This document shows, one piece after another, positions 33,801 to 43,272 of a stretch of 64,000 nt of DNA. The DNA lies in contig CAMILZ010000013.1 of assembly GCA_946223075.1 (NCBI GenBank), positions 1 through 64,000 on the forward strand. Reading direction: 5' to 3'. The stretch comes from an uncultured Dermabacteraceae bacterium (GTDB lineage Bacteria; Actinomycetota; Actinomycetes; Actinomycetales; Dermabacteraceae). The notes beneath the pieces were generated by a model. That model saw only the letters and a list, made by a program, of their open reading frames with translations. It was not told the origin of the DNA and did no database searches. The position numbers and the translations under genes are program-made. The first letter of the stretch is position 1, and every line of letters starts with the position of its first letter.

Positions 33801-35014
33801 GAGGCCTTTCTTCGGCGCGCCTCGCCGTGTTTTCACTGCGCAGGCGCCCCGCACGCAGCATCATTCTTCTCCTGCTCATGACCTTGATTTTCACGGGGCT
33901 CGTGGCGCAATCGGGCGTGCGCGCCACGATGAGAGATATTAGCGGCGCGATCGATCGGAACGTTGGGGCTGGTTTCACGGCGCAGAATTCCGACGCTAGC
34001 CTCGCCCGCACCGATGCCGACGCTCTCGCGGAGCTTCCCGGCGTGACCTCAAGTGCGTACGAGACGGATCTTCTCGTCAAACCGAAAGGTCACCGTCCCG
34101 TCACGGCGGCCGGAGCAGTGCAGCTTGACCCGGAGTTCGCGAATGACATGACGGCGACGGCGACGACTAATTCGCAGTTGAACCCGCTGTTTCAAGGCAA
34201 GCTCTTCACGCTAGAGCAGGGCGAGCACGTGAAGTCTTCTTCGCACGGCGCCCTCGTGCACAAGGACTTTGCCGCGAAGAACCACCTGTCGGTGGGAAGC
34301 GCGATCACGCTCGTGCGTGACGGCAAGCTCGTGCGCCTCGTCGTGACCGGCATCTTTAGCGGTCGCGCGGAGAACCCGTCCGGCCTTCCTGCAGGCGCCG
34401 CCGAGAACCGTATTTTCGCCGCGGCCGAAGATATGTCGCCCCTGACCGATCCGGCGTCGTTGACCCTCGCACGCTACAGCACCGCGAGCGCTGAAGCGCT
34501 TCCCGCTGTGCTCGCGAAGGCGCATAAGGCTCGCCCTCACCTGAGCCTCGAGGATAATTCGGCGCAGTTTCGAACCGTTCTTGCCTCGATCGCCGGCGTG
34601 GAACGCCTTCTCACGTGGCTCGTTCTTGGACTGAGCGCAGTGAGCATTGCGGTGCTCGTGCTCGTGCTCGCCTTTTGGGCGCGCGGCCGCCTTCACGAGA
34701 TCGGGATTCTGCTCTCCCTTGGCAGATCGAAGGGGAGCATCCTTCGTCAGTTCCTCACGGAGATTTGCGCGCTCGTGGCTGTCGCGGCGGTACTCGCACT
34801 CGGGCTGGGGCTCCTCGCGACGACTGCCGTGAGCGAGGCTCTCCTGGCGCGCTCTCGCGACCCGATTCTCGAAGCCCTCTCCCCTTCCGCGAGTCCACTC
34901 GCGTCCCTCGCTGCGCTTGGCGTGGGCGCCCTCATCGTCGCCATTGCTGTCGCAGCGGTTCTTATTCCTGTTTTTCGGCGCAGCCCGAAGTCAATTCTCG
35001 CCTCTATGAGCTAG
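33797..35014 (+). CDS. ABC transporter permease (FtsX/MacB type), gene 2 of exporter A
   Basis: 405 aa, starting at the ATGA overlap with the preceding permease. Same topology (N-terminal helix SIILLLLMTLIFTGLVA, extracytoplasmic domain, three C-terminal helices with GRLHEIGILLSLGRSKGSI). The two permeases are distant paralogues and presumably heterodimerise. Followed 9 nt later by the ATPase gene. Confidence 0.85.
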   Translation: MRGLSSARLAVFSLRRRPARSIILLLLMTLIFTGLVAQSGVRATMRDISGAIDRNVGAGFTAQNSDASLARTDADALAELPGVTSSAYETDLLVKPKGHRPVTAAGAVQLDPEFANDMTATATTNSQLNPLFQGKLFTLEQGEHVKSSSHGALVHKDFAAKNHLSVGSAITLVRDGKLVRLVVTGIFSGRAENPSGLPAGAAENRIFAAAEDMSPLTDPASLTLARYSTASAEALPAVLAKAHKARPHLSLEDNSAQFRTVLASIAGVERLLTWLVLGLSAVSIAVLVLVLAFWARGRLHEIGILLSLGRSKGSILRQFLTEICALVAVAAVLALGLGLLATTAVSEALLARSRDPILEALSPSASPLASLAALGVGALIVAIAVAAVLIPVFRRSPKSILASMS

Positions 35015-35023
35015 GAGCACATC

Positions 35024-35647
35024 ATGAGCATTCTTCACCTTGATCACGTCAGCTACACCTACGAGCAGTCTCGCGGCCGGGTTCTCGAGGACGTCTCGAC
35101 AACCTTTGAGCTCGGGAAGCTCTACGCGATCGTCGGCGCATCCGGTGCGGGCAAATCCACTCTGTTGAGCCTCCTTGCGGGCCTTGAAGCGCCCACCGGT
35201 GGCACGGTGCGGTTCAACGGAACCGATATTGCGCAAACGGGGTACTCGAAGCATCGCCGCGAGCAGATCTCCCTCGTGTTTCAGAACTACAACCTGATCG
35301 ACTACCTCACTCCACTCGAGAACCTTCGTCTCGTGGATAAGAAGGCAGGCGTCGAAAGCCTCGAAAACCTCGGTCTCACGAAGGAGCAGGCGAGCCGCAA
35401 TGTGCTTCGCCTTTCGGGTGGGCAGCAGCAGCGCGTGGCGATCGCGCGTGCGCTCGTATCGAAGGCTCCGGTGATTCTCGCGGATGAACCGACGGGCAAC
35501 CTCGACGAGGACACGGCGGAAGAGGTGATCGAGATTCTGCGGGGCGCAGCAAAAGCCGGGAAGTGCGTGATCGTCGTGACCCACTCCAAGCGGGTCGCAG
35601 AATGCGCCGATGTCCGGTTGCGCCTCACGAAGCGAACCCTCATCTAG
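35024..35647 (+). CDS. ABC transporter ATPase of exporter A (LolD/MacB type)
   Basis: 207 aa; SD AGGAG at 35012-35016. Walker A GASGAGKST (residues 38-46), Q-loop LVFQNYNLIDYLTP, signature LSGGQQQR and Walker B VILADEPTGN all intact. It energises the two upstream permeases. Last gene of a three-gene operon that ends at the terminator at 35695. Confidence 0.93.
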   Translation: MSILHLDHVSYTYEQSRGRVLEDVSTTFELGKLYAIVGASGAGKSTLLSLLAGLEAPTGGTVRFNGTDIAQTGYSKHRREQISLVFQNYNLIDYLTPLENLRLVDKKAGVESLENLGLTKEQASRNVLRLSGGQQQRVAIARALVSKAPVILADEPTGNLDEDTAEEVIEILRGAAKAGKCVIVVTHSKRVAECADVRLRLTKRTLI

Positions 35648-35694
35648 CAGCACACTTTCCCCGCTTTGGCCCCATCGTCAATGACCATGCGAAA

Positions 35695-35726
35695 GGGCCC
35701 GCGCCTCCTTGGAGAAGCGCGGGCCC
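35695..35726. terminator. Bidirectional terminator
   Basis: Perfect 10-bp GC stem (35695-35704 with 35717-35726) followed by GTTT, between the ATPase gene and the convergent surface-protein gene. Confidence 0.75.
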
Positions 35727-35746
35727 GTTTCTGTAGCCGTGAGCGT

Positions 35747-38206
35747 TTAGCTGCTCTTGCGGCGCCTTGTGAGCGCCGCACCGCCGGCCGCGAGTGCGGC
35801 AGCAACGGCAACAGTCAGGCCCACGCTTGCGCCGGTGCGCGGGAGGTTGCCCAGAATGCCACCCTCGCCGCCTGCATCGGACGCACCGCCGGCGTCGGAA
35901 GCTGCGGGTGCACTGCCACCGGCATCAGAGGCGCCGGCGCCCGCGGGATCGCCTTCGGCTCCGGTCTCATCGGCGGCACCGGCATCACCAGCGGGTTTGC
36001 CCGGCTGGGCCGGGTTGTCGTCCGACGGATCCTCAACCTCGGCGCCGCCCTGGTCGCCGCCCGGCTGCTCGCCCACAACGAAGGTGAGGCGCTGGGTCAT
36101 CGCCGTGACCTCTCCGGGCTCAGCGCTGCGCTCACCGTTCTTCGCAGCTTTCGCCCGCGCCGTCACATCGATCGTGTATGTGCCGGGCTTCGTGAAGGCC
36201 CATGCGGTGTGCATGTGGGTTCCGGGTGGGAGCGGAATGTCGGAGGCCTTGTCACTCGAGGCATACAGCTTCTCGAGCGTGCCGAGCCCCTCGGTGTACG
36301 CAAACCATTTCGCACCCTTGGGCGCACTCACGGGCGTGAGCGTCATCGTTGCACCCTCGGGGTATTTGTCGCGGTCAAGAGCTTCGCTCGAAAAGCCCGG
36401 CCACACGCGCCCCTGTTGCTGAGCCTGCGGGAGAACGTACAGTTCGGTGCCTTCGGGGCCGAGCACGTCGTAGCTCTTGTCGGCAAGGATGTTGCCGCCG
36501 CGCGTCGCCTTCGCGAGCTTCGTGACCTCGAGCGTCGTCGAGTCGATCGTGCGGGTCACGGACTTTTTCGCGTGCTGTCGGGAGTCATCGCCGAGCGCAA
36601 CGGTGAAGTTTCCTTCGTCTTCCATGACTCGCAGGTCAACGTGCCCGTTGTTGATTGTCACGGGCGTTGTGGCGAGAGTACCGTCGGCCCCTTCATCCCC
36701 TTCCGGGTCCGACGGTTTCCCGCCCTCCCCCGTGTCCGGCGTGCTCGTGGCGCCGTGCTCGGAGAACTGGGTCGTGATCTCTTTGCCCGCGGTGCTCACG
36801 GGACCGAAGTCGGCGACTTCCGTGTTGCCGATCGCGGCACGCGGCAGCGGCTCGAGGGCAAGGCGCAGGTCGTACTGGTCGCCCTTGCAGTATTCGCGGC
36901 TCACGTCGAAGCTGCGCCGGCCGGGGCCACTGACCGCGTCAACTTCGCACGTCGGAAAGTCAGAGCCCTCCTCGTAGAAGCCGCCGGTCACGTGGTACAC
37001 CAGCGAGTCGTCGACCGGCTTCGTTTCGACCTTCATGAGGTTGTCGTTCTTTTCCACCTTGGCGCTCACGGACACGTCGCGGGAGCTCGCCTTAACCTCG
37101 CCGTTCGGGAATCCACCGGCGGGGTTTTCCGACGCTTCCCTCGGGAATTCACCGCTCTCTTTCGTGGAAGTTGCGGCCTTCCCTGTGGTCGAGGTGAGGG
37201 GTGCGCTCACCCAGCGTGAGGCGCCCTTCGAAGGAACGAAAACGGCCTGGAAGGTCGAGTCGGTCGAGCCGATCATCTCGCTCCAGGTAGCTTTGCCGCC
37301 CTTCACAGGGACCTCGGCGAGGTGATAGCCGTCGATGAAGAATACGACGGTGCCTTCGGCTTCGGTGTTGCCCGCATCGAATGTGAGGTCGGTGAGCTTG
37401 TCGTCGCCGTCTTTCTTTTTGTTCGTGTGGGGGGCGATCGTGAAGCTCGGGGAGCTTTCGTCACTCACGCTCTCGGCCTTGTCGTAGGCGGTTTTCACGT
37501 CACCGAGTTTTTCGTCGGCGGGGTTGGTGCCGCCCACGCGCCACACCAGTGTGGTGGGCTTCGAGGAGGTGAAGGTGCCGTCGGACTTTCGTGCGCTCGC
37601 CTGGTAGGTGACCTCGTACCGGCCGGGCTTCGTGAAGGTTGTGAAGTTGTGGGTGTGCGTGCCGGGGTCGAGCCACACGGCGCGCGAGTCCTGGTCGTGT
37701 GAGGAGAAGAGGCGCGTGACGGGCAGGTCGCCGTATTCGGAGTAGTTGAACATGTTCATTTCGCCGGGGCCGTTGAAACCCGTGAGTTCGATGGCGAAGT
37801 TTTCGTCCTGGAAGTCTTCGATCGGGACCGCGGTGTCGGCGCCGAACCCTGACCAGATGGGGGTGTTGCCGGGGCCGGGGCTATGGGGCGCCATGTAGAG
37901 GAGGTCGCCGTCTTTGCCGAGGAAGCTGAGGCGCGTGTCTTTCGTGACCGGGAAGATATAACTTTGCTTGCCGTCTTCGTGGTAGCCGCGGCCAACCCAG
38001 TTGGTGGTCTTGTCCAGCGGGAGCGTTTTCCCGTTGGATTGGGAGTTGATCTGGAACGTTTGGGCGCCCTCGTCCCAGAAAACCTTGGGCGCGTCGATGT
38101 GCGCGTTCGTCTGGACCGTACGGTCGCCGTCGGGCCCCGCGAAGGCGGGCGCGAGGGCGAGCGTGAGAGCCGCGAGCGTGGCGCAGGTGGAGCGGAGAAT
38201 CCGCAT
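35747..38206 (-). CDS. TIGR03769 (choice-of-anchor M) LPxTG surface protein
   Basis: 819 aa; ATG 38206 with an AGGAGGGG SD. Signal peptide residues 1-24 (LALAPAFA). The repeat domain of actinobacterial zinc/ABC-transporter-associated surface proteins occurs twice: first with LDPGTHTHNFTTFTKPGRYE (about residues 175-195), again with PPGTHMHTAWAFTKPGTYT near residue 640. His-rich THTH/THMH segments are candidate metal ligands. An Asp/Ala/Gly/Pro-rich spacer leads to NLPRTG, a hydrophobic helix and RRRKSS. Family members usually sit beside zinc or manganese uptake genes; here the neighbours are two FtsX-type exporters. A palindrome upstream may be a metal-regulator site. Confidence 0.87.
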   Translation of the reverse strand: MRILRSTCATLAALTLALAPAFAGPDGDRTVQTNAHIDAPKVFWDEGAQTFQINSQSNGKTLPLDKTTNWVGRGYHEDGKQSYIFPVTKDTRLSFLGKDGDLLYMAPHSPGPGNTPIWSGFGADTAVPIEDFQDENFAIELTGFNGPGEMNMFNYSEYGDLPVTRLFSSHDQDSRAVWLDPGTHTHNFTTFTKPGRYEVTYQASARKSDGTFTSSKPTTLVWRVGGTNPADEKLGDVKTAYDKAESVSDESSPSFTIAPHTNKKKDGDDKLTDLTFDAGNTEAEGTVVFFIDGYHLAEVPVKGGKATWSEMIGSTDSTFQAVFVPSKGASRWVSAPLTSTTGKAATSTKESGEFPREASENPAGGFPNGEVKASSRDVSVSAKVEKNDNLMKVETKPVDDSLVYHVTGGFYEEGSDFPTCEVDAVSGPGRRSFDVSREYCKGDQYDLRLALEPLPRAAIGNTEVADFGPVSTAGKEITTQFSEHGATSTPDTGEGGKPSDPEGDEGADGTLATTPVTINNGHVDLRVMEDEGNFTVALGDDSRQHAKKSVTRTIDSTTLEVTKLAKATRGGNILADKSYDVLGPEGTELYVLPQAQQQGRVWPGFSSEALDRDKYPEGATMTLTPVSAPKGAKWFAYTEGLGTLEKLYASSDKASDIPLPPGTHMHTAWAFTKPGTYTIDVTARAKAAKNGERSAEPGEVTAMTQRLTFVVGEQPGGDQGGAEVEDPSDDNPAQPGKPAGDAGAADETGAEGDPAGAGASDAGGSAPAASDAGGASDAGGEGGILGNLPRTGASVGLTVAVAAALAAGGAALTRRRKSS

Positions 38207-38226
38207 GAACCCCTCCTTGAATGGTA

Positions 38227-38244
38227 ACTGTTCTCATTTACAGT
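38227..38244. promoter_or_regulatory. Candidate metal-regulator operator upstream of the surface protein
   Basis: Inverted repeat ACTGT-N8-ACAGT with an AT-rich centre (TCTCATTT), about 20 nt upstream of the surface-protein start. TIGR03769 genes are often Zur-regulated, so this is a candidate Zur or other repressor site. It matches the general shape but not a clear Zur consensus. Confidence 0.4.
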
Positions 38245-38415
38245 ACAGCGCCAGAACCTCGCCCGCCAGCCTGCCCCACCTTCTCGGGTGGAAAAACCGC
38301 CTAGGCGCCACTGAAACAGAGGGGTCTCACGCCGTTATTTCCACCTTCATTTGGGACCTGCGGCGCGAGCCCGGACACTATGTTGGAAGTACCACCGCAA
38401 CCTCCAGGGGGACCA

Positions 38416-40713
38416 ATGCTCTGGCGCCTCTTGCGCGCCGATCTCCGGCGCAACCGTGTAGTTTCGCTCGTGCTCTTCGCGATCGTTGCCATCGCTTCCC
38501 TCCTCGCGTGCGCAAGCGCCGTTCTTCTCTCCCGCACCGCCGTTGCCCTCGAAAGTTTCTGGGCCGATTCCCGCCCGCCCGACATCGTTCAAATGCACGC
38601 CGGCCCGCTCAATCCGGAAGACATCACCGCATGGGCGCGTACCCAACCGGGCATCGCCGACACCGACGTCATGGAAACCCTTCCGGTTCCCACAGCACGC
38701 CTCACCATCGCGGGCGAAAACCAAGCCGATTCCGTACTCGAGCCGGCCCTCGTCACCTCCCCCGAGCGCTTCGACCTCCTCCTCGACGAGCACGGCAACC
38801 GCGTGGCCCCCTCCCCCGGCGACGTGTGGCTTCCCGTGTACTACGAGGCGGAGAATCTCGCGAAGGAAGGCGACACGGTCACGCTTGAGGTCGGCGGCAC
38901 GCCGCAAGTTCTGACGGTTGCCGGGTTTGCGCGCGATGCCCAAATGAACCCGTCGATGGTCACCTCGAAACGTATGGTCGTCAACGAAAGCGACTTCGAG
39001 GCCGCCCGCGGGCACCTCGAGCCCGAATACCTCATCGAGTTCCGCCTCAAGGAAGGCGCGAGCCTTCAGGAGGTCAAAGACGCCTACGTTCACGCGGGAC
39101 TTCCCGCACGCGGCGTCATGGTCGATTCCACAATCTTCGCGCTCATGAATGCGCTCAGCGCGCTGCTCCTCGCGATCGTCGCCACCCTCATCGCGGGGCT
39201 GCTGACCGTGATCGCTCTCCTCGCGTTGCGCTTCGCTTTCCTCGCGGCCTTCCACACCGACATGGCGCAGATCGCGACACTCAAAGCGATCGGCGCACCG
39301 ATCGGAAAACTCAAGGGGCTTTTCATTCTCAAGTACGCGGCGCTCAGCGCGGCAGGTGCGCTCGCGGGCCTTCTCGTCTCATTCCCGCTTGGAACCCTCG
39401 CAAGCCGGGGCGTGCTCATGTACATCGGTAAGCCTCACTTCCACGTGGTGCTCGTGGCGGCCCCGGTAGGAGTGGCAGCCTTGGGAACTCTCGCGATCGT
39501 GGCTTCGTGCTGGCTGCTCATGCGCCGCATCGGCACAATGTCGGCCGCGGAAGCGCTGCGCACGGGAACCACGCGCCCACAAGTGCGGCACGCCCCTCGG
39601 TGGCAGCTTGCCCGCACTCGCCTCACAGTTCCCGATTTTCTTGGCCTACGCGGCGCGCTCAAACCCCAGAATCTGCTGCTCATCGCCGTGATAGCGCTCA
39701 GCGCATTCGCGATCATCGTGCCCGCAAACATCGCCGCGACCTTCGCGAACCCGCAATTCGCCACCTATCTCGGCGTGGGCTCTGCGGGCTTGCGGATCGA
39801 TGCACGCGAGAGGGCCGAATCGCCCACACCCCTCCTCTCGCGCCTCGCAAGCGATCCAGCGATCACCGAAACCGCGCATCTCACCACGGGCCGCTTCGAG
39901 GCCCTCAACCCCGAAGGCGAGTGGGAAAGCGTGCTCGTCGAGGTAGGCGACCACGCGACCTTTCCGCTCACCTACCAGGACGGTGCCGCGCCCGCGAGCG
40001 CATCAGAAATCTCTCTTTCCGTGAACGAAGCGAAGGAGCTCGGGGCGAACGTGGGCGAGACGGTCACGCTTCGCGGCGAAGGTGAGCTCCGACGGCTGCG
40101 GATCTCCGGGATTTACCAAGACATCACGAACGGCGGCATGACCGCGAAGGCGGCATTTGCTGCACCCACCATGCCGCTCACGAAGCTCGTGTACGTGCGC
40201 CTCGCCCCCGGTGAGGATGCCAACGCCGTTGCCGCGAGGCTCTCGGACGAGTTCCCCGGAGCGCGGGTCACGCACATGGCAGATTACGCCTCGCAAACGA
40301 TGGGCGGCGCGATCGCACAGCTGCGCACCGTCACGTGGATCGCGGCGGCGATTGCGCTTGGGCAAACATTCCTCATCGTCGCCCTTTTCGTGGTGCTTCT
40401 CATCGCGCGCAGCGGGCGTGAACTCGCCTCACTCAAGGCACTCGGGATGAGAAACACCGCGCTCACGCGCATGCACATGGTGCAGTTGGCAAGCGTCGGA
40501 ATTGTGGGCGTTACCGCGGGCGTGGCCCTCGCTTCCCTCGCCACCCAGCCCTTATTTCGGCTGGTCATGGGGCAGATGGGTGCCCCCGGAATTTCCCTCA
40601 TGCCCAATCCGTGGGTTGCGTGGCTACTTGTTCCGGCGGCGGTTTTCGCGTGCGTGCTGCTCGCGACTCGCACGTCCGCACTTCGCCTTCACACCCTCAC
40701 CCTTCGCGACTAG
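38416..40713 (+). CDS. ABC transporter permease with duplicated FtsX domains, exporter B
   Basis: 765 aa; ATG 38416 with AGGGGG just upstream (the frame is open to 38380 but has no SD). First helix VVSLVLFAIVAIASLLACASAV, an extracytoplasmic domain, three helices, then a second set of the same (LIAVIALSAFAIIVPANIA, extracytoplasmic domain, three helices). This is the fused two-FtsX architecture of lipoprotein or antimicrobial-peptide exporters. Followed 9 nt later by its ATPase gene. Confidence 0.87.
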   Translation: MLWRLLRADLRRNRVVSLVLFAIVAIASLLACASAVLLSRTAVALESFWADSRPPDIVQMHAGPLNPEDITAWARTQPGIADTDVMETLPVPTARLTIAGENQADSVLEPALVTSPERFDLLLDEHGNRVAPSPGDVWLPVYYEAENLAKEGDTVTLEVGGTPQVLTVAGFARDAQMNPSMVTSKRMVVNESDFEAARGHLEPEYLIEFRLKEGASLQEVKDAYVHAGLPARGVMVDSTIFALMNALSALLLAIVATLIAGLLTVIALLALRFAFLAAFHTDMAQIATLKAIGAPIGKLKGLFILKYAALSAAGALAGLLVSFPLGTLASRGVLMYIGKPHFHVVLVAAPVGVAALGTLAIVASCWLLMRRIGTMSAAEALRTGTTRPQVRHAPRWQLARTRLTVPDFLGLRGALKPQNLLLIAVIALSAFAIIVPANIAATFANPQFATYLGVGSAGLRIDARERAESPTPLLSRLASDPAITETAHLTTGRFEALNPEGEWESVLVEVGDHATFPLTYQDGAAPASASEISLSVNEAKELGANVGETVTLRGEGELRRLRISGIYQDITNGGMTAKAAFAAPTMPLTKLVYVRLAPGEDANAVAARLSDEFPGARVTHMADYASQTMGGAIAQLRTVTWIAAAIALGQTFLIVALFVVLLIARSGRELASLKALGMRNTALTRMHMVQLASVGIVGVTAGVALASLATQPLFRLVMGQMGAPGISLMPNPWVAWLLVPAAVFACVLLATRTSALRLHTLTLRD

Positions 40714-40722
40714 GAGAATCTC

Positions 40723-41457
40723 ATGCTGAGCGCGTCAGGAATCATCAAGGATTACAGCCAACGCGTGCTGCACGGCATCGACCTCGAAGTTGCCGCCGGG
40801 GAGTTCGTGGTGATCATGGGACCTTCGGGCTCGGGGAAAACCACTCTTCTCCACATGCTTTCGGGAATGGATCGGCCCACGGCAGGCACGGTCACGCTCG
40901 GCGGGCGGGAACTCACGGGGCTTGAGGAGCGGGAGCTTGCCGACGTTCGCTTGCGCCACATCGGCTTCGTTTTTCAAGAACCGCACCTTCTGCAGAGCCT
41001 TGACCTGCGCGACAATATTGTGCTGCCCGGACTCCTCGCGGGTGAGCGGCCGCGTCGTGAAATCGTGGCGCGTGCCGAGGAACTCATGTCCGACATCGGG
41101 ATCGCGTCGATCGCGGATCACCTGCCCGGGCAGGCTTCCGGTGGGCAATTGCAGCGTGCGGGGATTTGCCGCGCACTCATTAACGGCGCGAGCGTGGTGT
41201 TTGGCGATGAGCCCACGGGCGCGCTCAATCAGGCGATGAGTCAGCAGATTCTCGATGTGCTTTCGCGCCTCAATGGCGCCGGCACAACGCTCATTCTCGT
41301 GACGCACGATCCTCAGGTCGCGGCGCGTGCGAGCCGCCTCGTGGCCCTCGTCGATGGCCGCCTCACAGATGATCTGAAGCTCGGCGCGTATAGCGCTCGC
41401 GAGTACGAGGAGCGCATGAGCCGCGTGCGCGAGGTGATGGCGACGCGGGGAATATAG
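40723..41457 (+). CDS. ABC transporter ATPase of exporter B
   Basis: 244 aa; SD AGGAG 40713-40717. Walker A GPSGSGKTT (residues 33-41), Q-loop FVFQEPHLLQ and Walker B VVFGDEPTGA. The signature reads ASGGQLQRAG rather than LSGGQ, a mild deviation. It energises the 765-aa fused permease. Ends 24 nt before the convergent membrane-protein gene. Confidence 0.92.
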   Translation: MLSASGIIKDYSQRVLHGIDLEVAAGEFVVIMGPSGSGKTTLLHMLSGMDRPTAGTVTLGGRELTGLEERELADVRLRHIGFVFQEPHLLQSLDLRDNIVLPGLLAGERPRREIVARAEELMSDIGIASIADHLPGQASGGQLQRAGICRALINGASVVFGDEPTGALNQAMSQQILDVLSRLNGAGTTLILVTHDPQVAARASRLVALVDGRLTDDLKLGAYSAREYEERMSRVREVMATRGI

Positions 41458-41481
41458 GCGCTGCGGCCCTGGGCTTTCGGT

Positions 41482-41865
41482 TTAGGCACCGGAGGTCTTG
41501 CGCTGGCGCTTCTTTTCGCGATCCTTCTTGCGGCGCTCCACAACCCAGCGGGGGGCGAACGGCCAGGGAAGCGGCACCCCAATCCCACCGAGAATACCGA
41601 TGGGGATCATGAATACGGTAATGATCCCAAGAATTCGCAGTGGCTCGGCCACAAATGCGCCTCCCGGATACCCCAGTTCTTCGTGAAGAATCAGGAGCGC
41701 CCCCACGCTGAAAACGGGCGTGCAATAGGGCAGGATCCACAGGTTCGGGACCTCGCGGTAGTCGTCGTACCACTCGGCGTTCACTTGGTAACGCACGTGG
41801 AACATGTAGAACGCGAAAACAGCCGTCGTGACAACGAAAATGGCACTCCACAAAAGAATGTTCAT
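41482..41865 (-). CDS. Small three-TM membrane protein, candidate immunity protein of LXG-like locus 2
   Basis: 127 aa. Three hydrophobic segments (about residues 3-22, 43-62 and 75-97) and a strongly basic tail (ERRKKDREKKRQRK), so the C-terminus is probably cytoplasmic. It is the last gene of the ESX/LXG-like operon, 44 nt after the previous gene. I do not recognise the family. If the effector two genes upstream forms pores, a small membrane protein in this position is a plausible immunity protein; that is inference. Confidence 0.6.
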   Translation of the reverse strand: MNILLWSAIFVVTTAVFAFYMFHVRYQVNAEWYDDYREVPNLWILPYCTPVFSVGALLILHEELGYPGGAFVAEPLRILGIITVFMIPIGILGGIGVPLPWPFAPRWVVERRKKDREKKRQRKTSGA

Positions 41866-41909
41866 GCCCCCACACTCCTCTCACACGCTCGCGCTGAACG
41901 CCGCATGTG

Positions 41910-42689
41910 TCACCACGTGGAGATCTGCTGTTCGGTGGGAAGCTGATGGGAGGCCATCATGAACAGCACCCAGGCCTCGGTCGGTTCGAGGTAGTGGGCG
42001 TTGCCGAAGATCTTTCGCGGCTGCGAATAAAACGACAGGTAACCGTGAGGGGTTGAGAGCCACGCGGTCGTGACGGGCGGATGCCCCTCGTCGTGCACGC
42101 CCGACGCGACGACGGTCTGCTCATACATCCCCTCGGTCACGTCGTGGGCCATGGCTGGCGAGAGTTTCCGCAAGGCTTCGGCGGCATCCTGTTGGGCACG
42201 TCGCTGCTTGTGCTCCTCGCCAGGTTCAACAACCAAGTCTTCCCACGTGTCGGCCTCGATTTGCACGGCTTCGCCCGATGCAAAGTCTTTCCCTGCGATG
42301 GGCACGAGATCCGCGAGATCGAGGAACACGGTGTACCGGCTCGAGAGAGGATGGGATTGTATGACAAACGTCGGCGGAGTGTCGGTGTCGGGAGCGACGT
42401 TAGTTTGCGCGCTCACGCACCTCTCCGGTCCCAGCCAGAGGAAGCGATTGTCTTCGAGCCCGTCGCCGATCATCGACGTCATGCTGAGGGCATAGCGGGG
42501 TTCGCGCAGCGTGGTCCAGATGCTCTCGGTTCCGCTCGCGACGTGATCATCGCTCGCGACAACGACATCGTTCACGTCCACTACCCGCAGCCCCGAGCGA
42601 GGCACTCCGTGCTCGAGCAGTCCCATGAAGCTTTCGAATGAAAGCTCCACGAGGGCGTTCGCGGCACTCGGGTTCCCGTTCGTGGTCAT
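41910..42689 (-). CDS. Hypothetical protein of ESX/LXG-like locus 2
   Basis: 259 aa from ATG 42689 (GGAGG SD), overlapping the preceding stop (ATGA). Soluble alpha/beta protein with no signal peptide. Segments such as ESIWTTLREPRYALSMTSMI, SSRYTVFLDLADLV and TTAWLSTPHGYLSFYS are not from a family I know. Its coupling to the LpqN-like gene suggests a secretion chaperone (EspG-like role) or regulatory function, not shown by sequence. Confidence 0.6.
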   Translation of the reverse strand: MTTNGNPSAANALVELSFESFMGLLEHGVPRSGLRVVDVNDVVVASDDHVASGTESIWTTLREPRYALSMTSMIGDGLEDNRFLWLGPERCVSAQTNVAPDTDTPPTFVIQSHPLSSRYTVFLDLADLVPIAGKDFASGEAVQIEADTWEDLVVEPGEEHKQRRAQQDAAEALRKLSPAMAHDVTEGMYEQTVVASGVHDEGHPPVTTAWLSTPHGYLSFYSQPRKIFGNAHYLEPTEAWVLFMMASHQLPTEQQISTW

Positions 42690-43201
42690 GATGTCGCCTC
42701 CTTCCACAAAAGCCCGTGCCCCATGTTGAGAATGAGCTGTGCGTTCGCACCGAGCATCTCCGTGGGGTAGGTAATCGTCAGGTCAACGTGGGCTCCGTTG
42801 TGCACGGCGATCCACTGGAACATCATGAGCGGGATGCCGTCGGGATTTTTATACGACGCGATCCGCAAGAGCCCCGGCAGGCCTTGAAGGCCGACGGTGT
42901 CTGCGTCGAGGTGCATAAGCCGGTATTCATCGAGGGTTGCGGCAAACGAATCCTCGACCTCATCCTGGGTAGCCGCGAGTTTTTCAAGCGATTCGGTTCC
43001 GGCCTCAGCCTTCCTTTGGATGAGCACGATGTTCGGGAGGAATTGCTCGTTCCACACTTCATCCGAAAGGTAGAGGAAGATTCCGCGGTCCGCTCCGGAT
43101 GTGTCTTCTTCCCACCCGCGCGGCGCGCACACGTCGACGACCATCTCCGGGTGCGTGTAGGTCGTGACCTGTGCTGGCACTGCCCTTCCGGGATCAGGCA
43201 T
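42686..43201 (-). CDS. LpqN/Mog1-PsbP-like protein of ESX/LXG-like locus 2
   Basis: 171 aa from ATG 43201, chosen for GAGGAG directly upstream. Features resemble LpqN/LpqT-type proteins (DUF1795-like fold): a beta-rich start with VDVCAPRGWEED, NIVLIQRKAEAGTESLEKLA, and the C-terminal MFQWIAVHNGAHVDLTITYP. Unlike LpqN it lacks a signal peptide and lipobox, so it is cytoplasmic. Similar proteins accompany WXG/LXG loci in actinobacteria and may act as effector chaperone or immunity. Translationally coupled to the next gene. Confidence 0.65.
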   Translation of the reverse strand: MPDPGRAVPAQVTTYTHPEMVVDVCAPRGWEEDTSGADRGIFLYLSDEVWNEQFLPNIVLIQRKAEAGTESLEKLAATQDEVEDSFAATLDEYRLMHLDADTVGLQGLPGLLRIASYKNPDGIPLMMFQWIAVHNGAHVDLTITYPTEMLGANAQLILNMGHGLLWKEATS

Positions 43202-43272
43202 GAGTCTCCTCACGTGCGCGTTTCCATCCACAAGATTTATCAGCGTTTGCGAACGCCCGCCAATTCTCGGTG

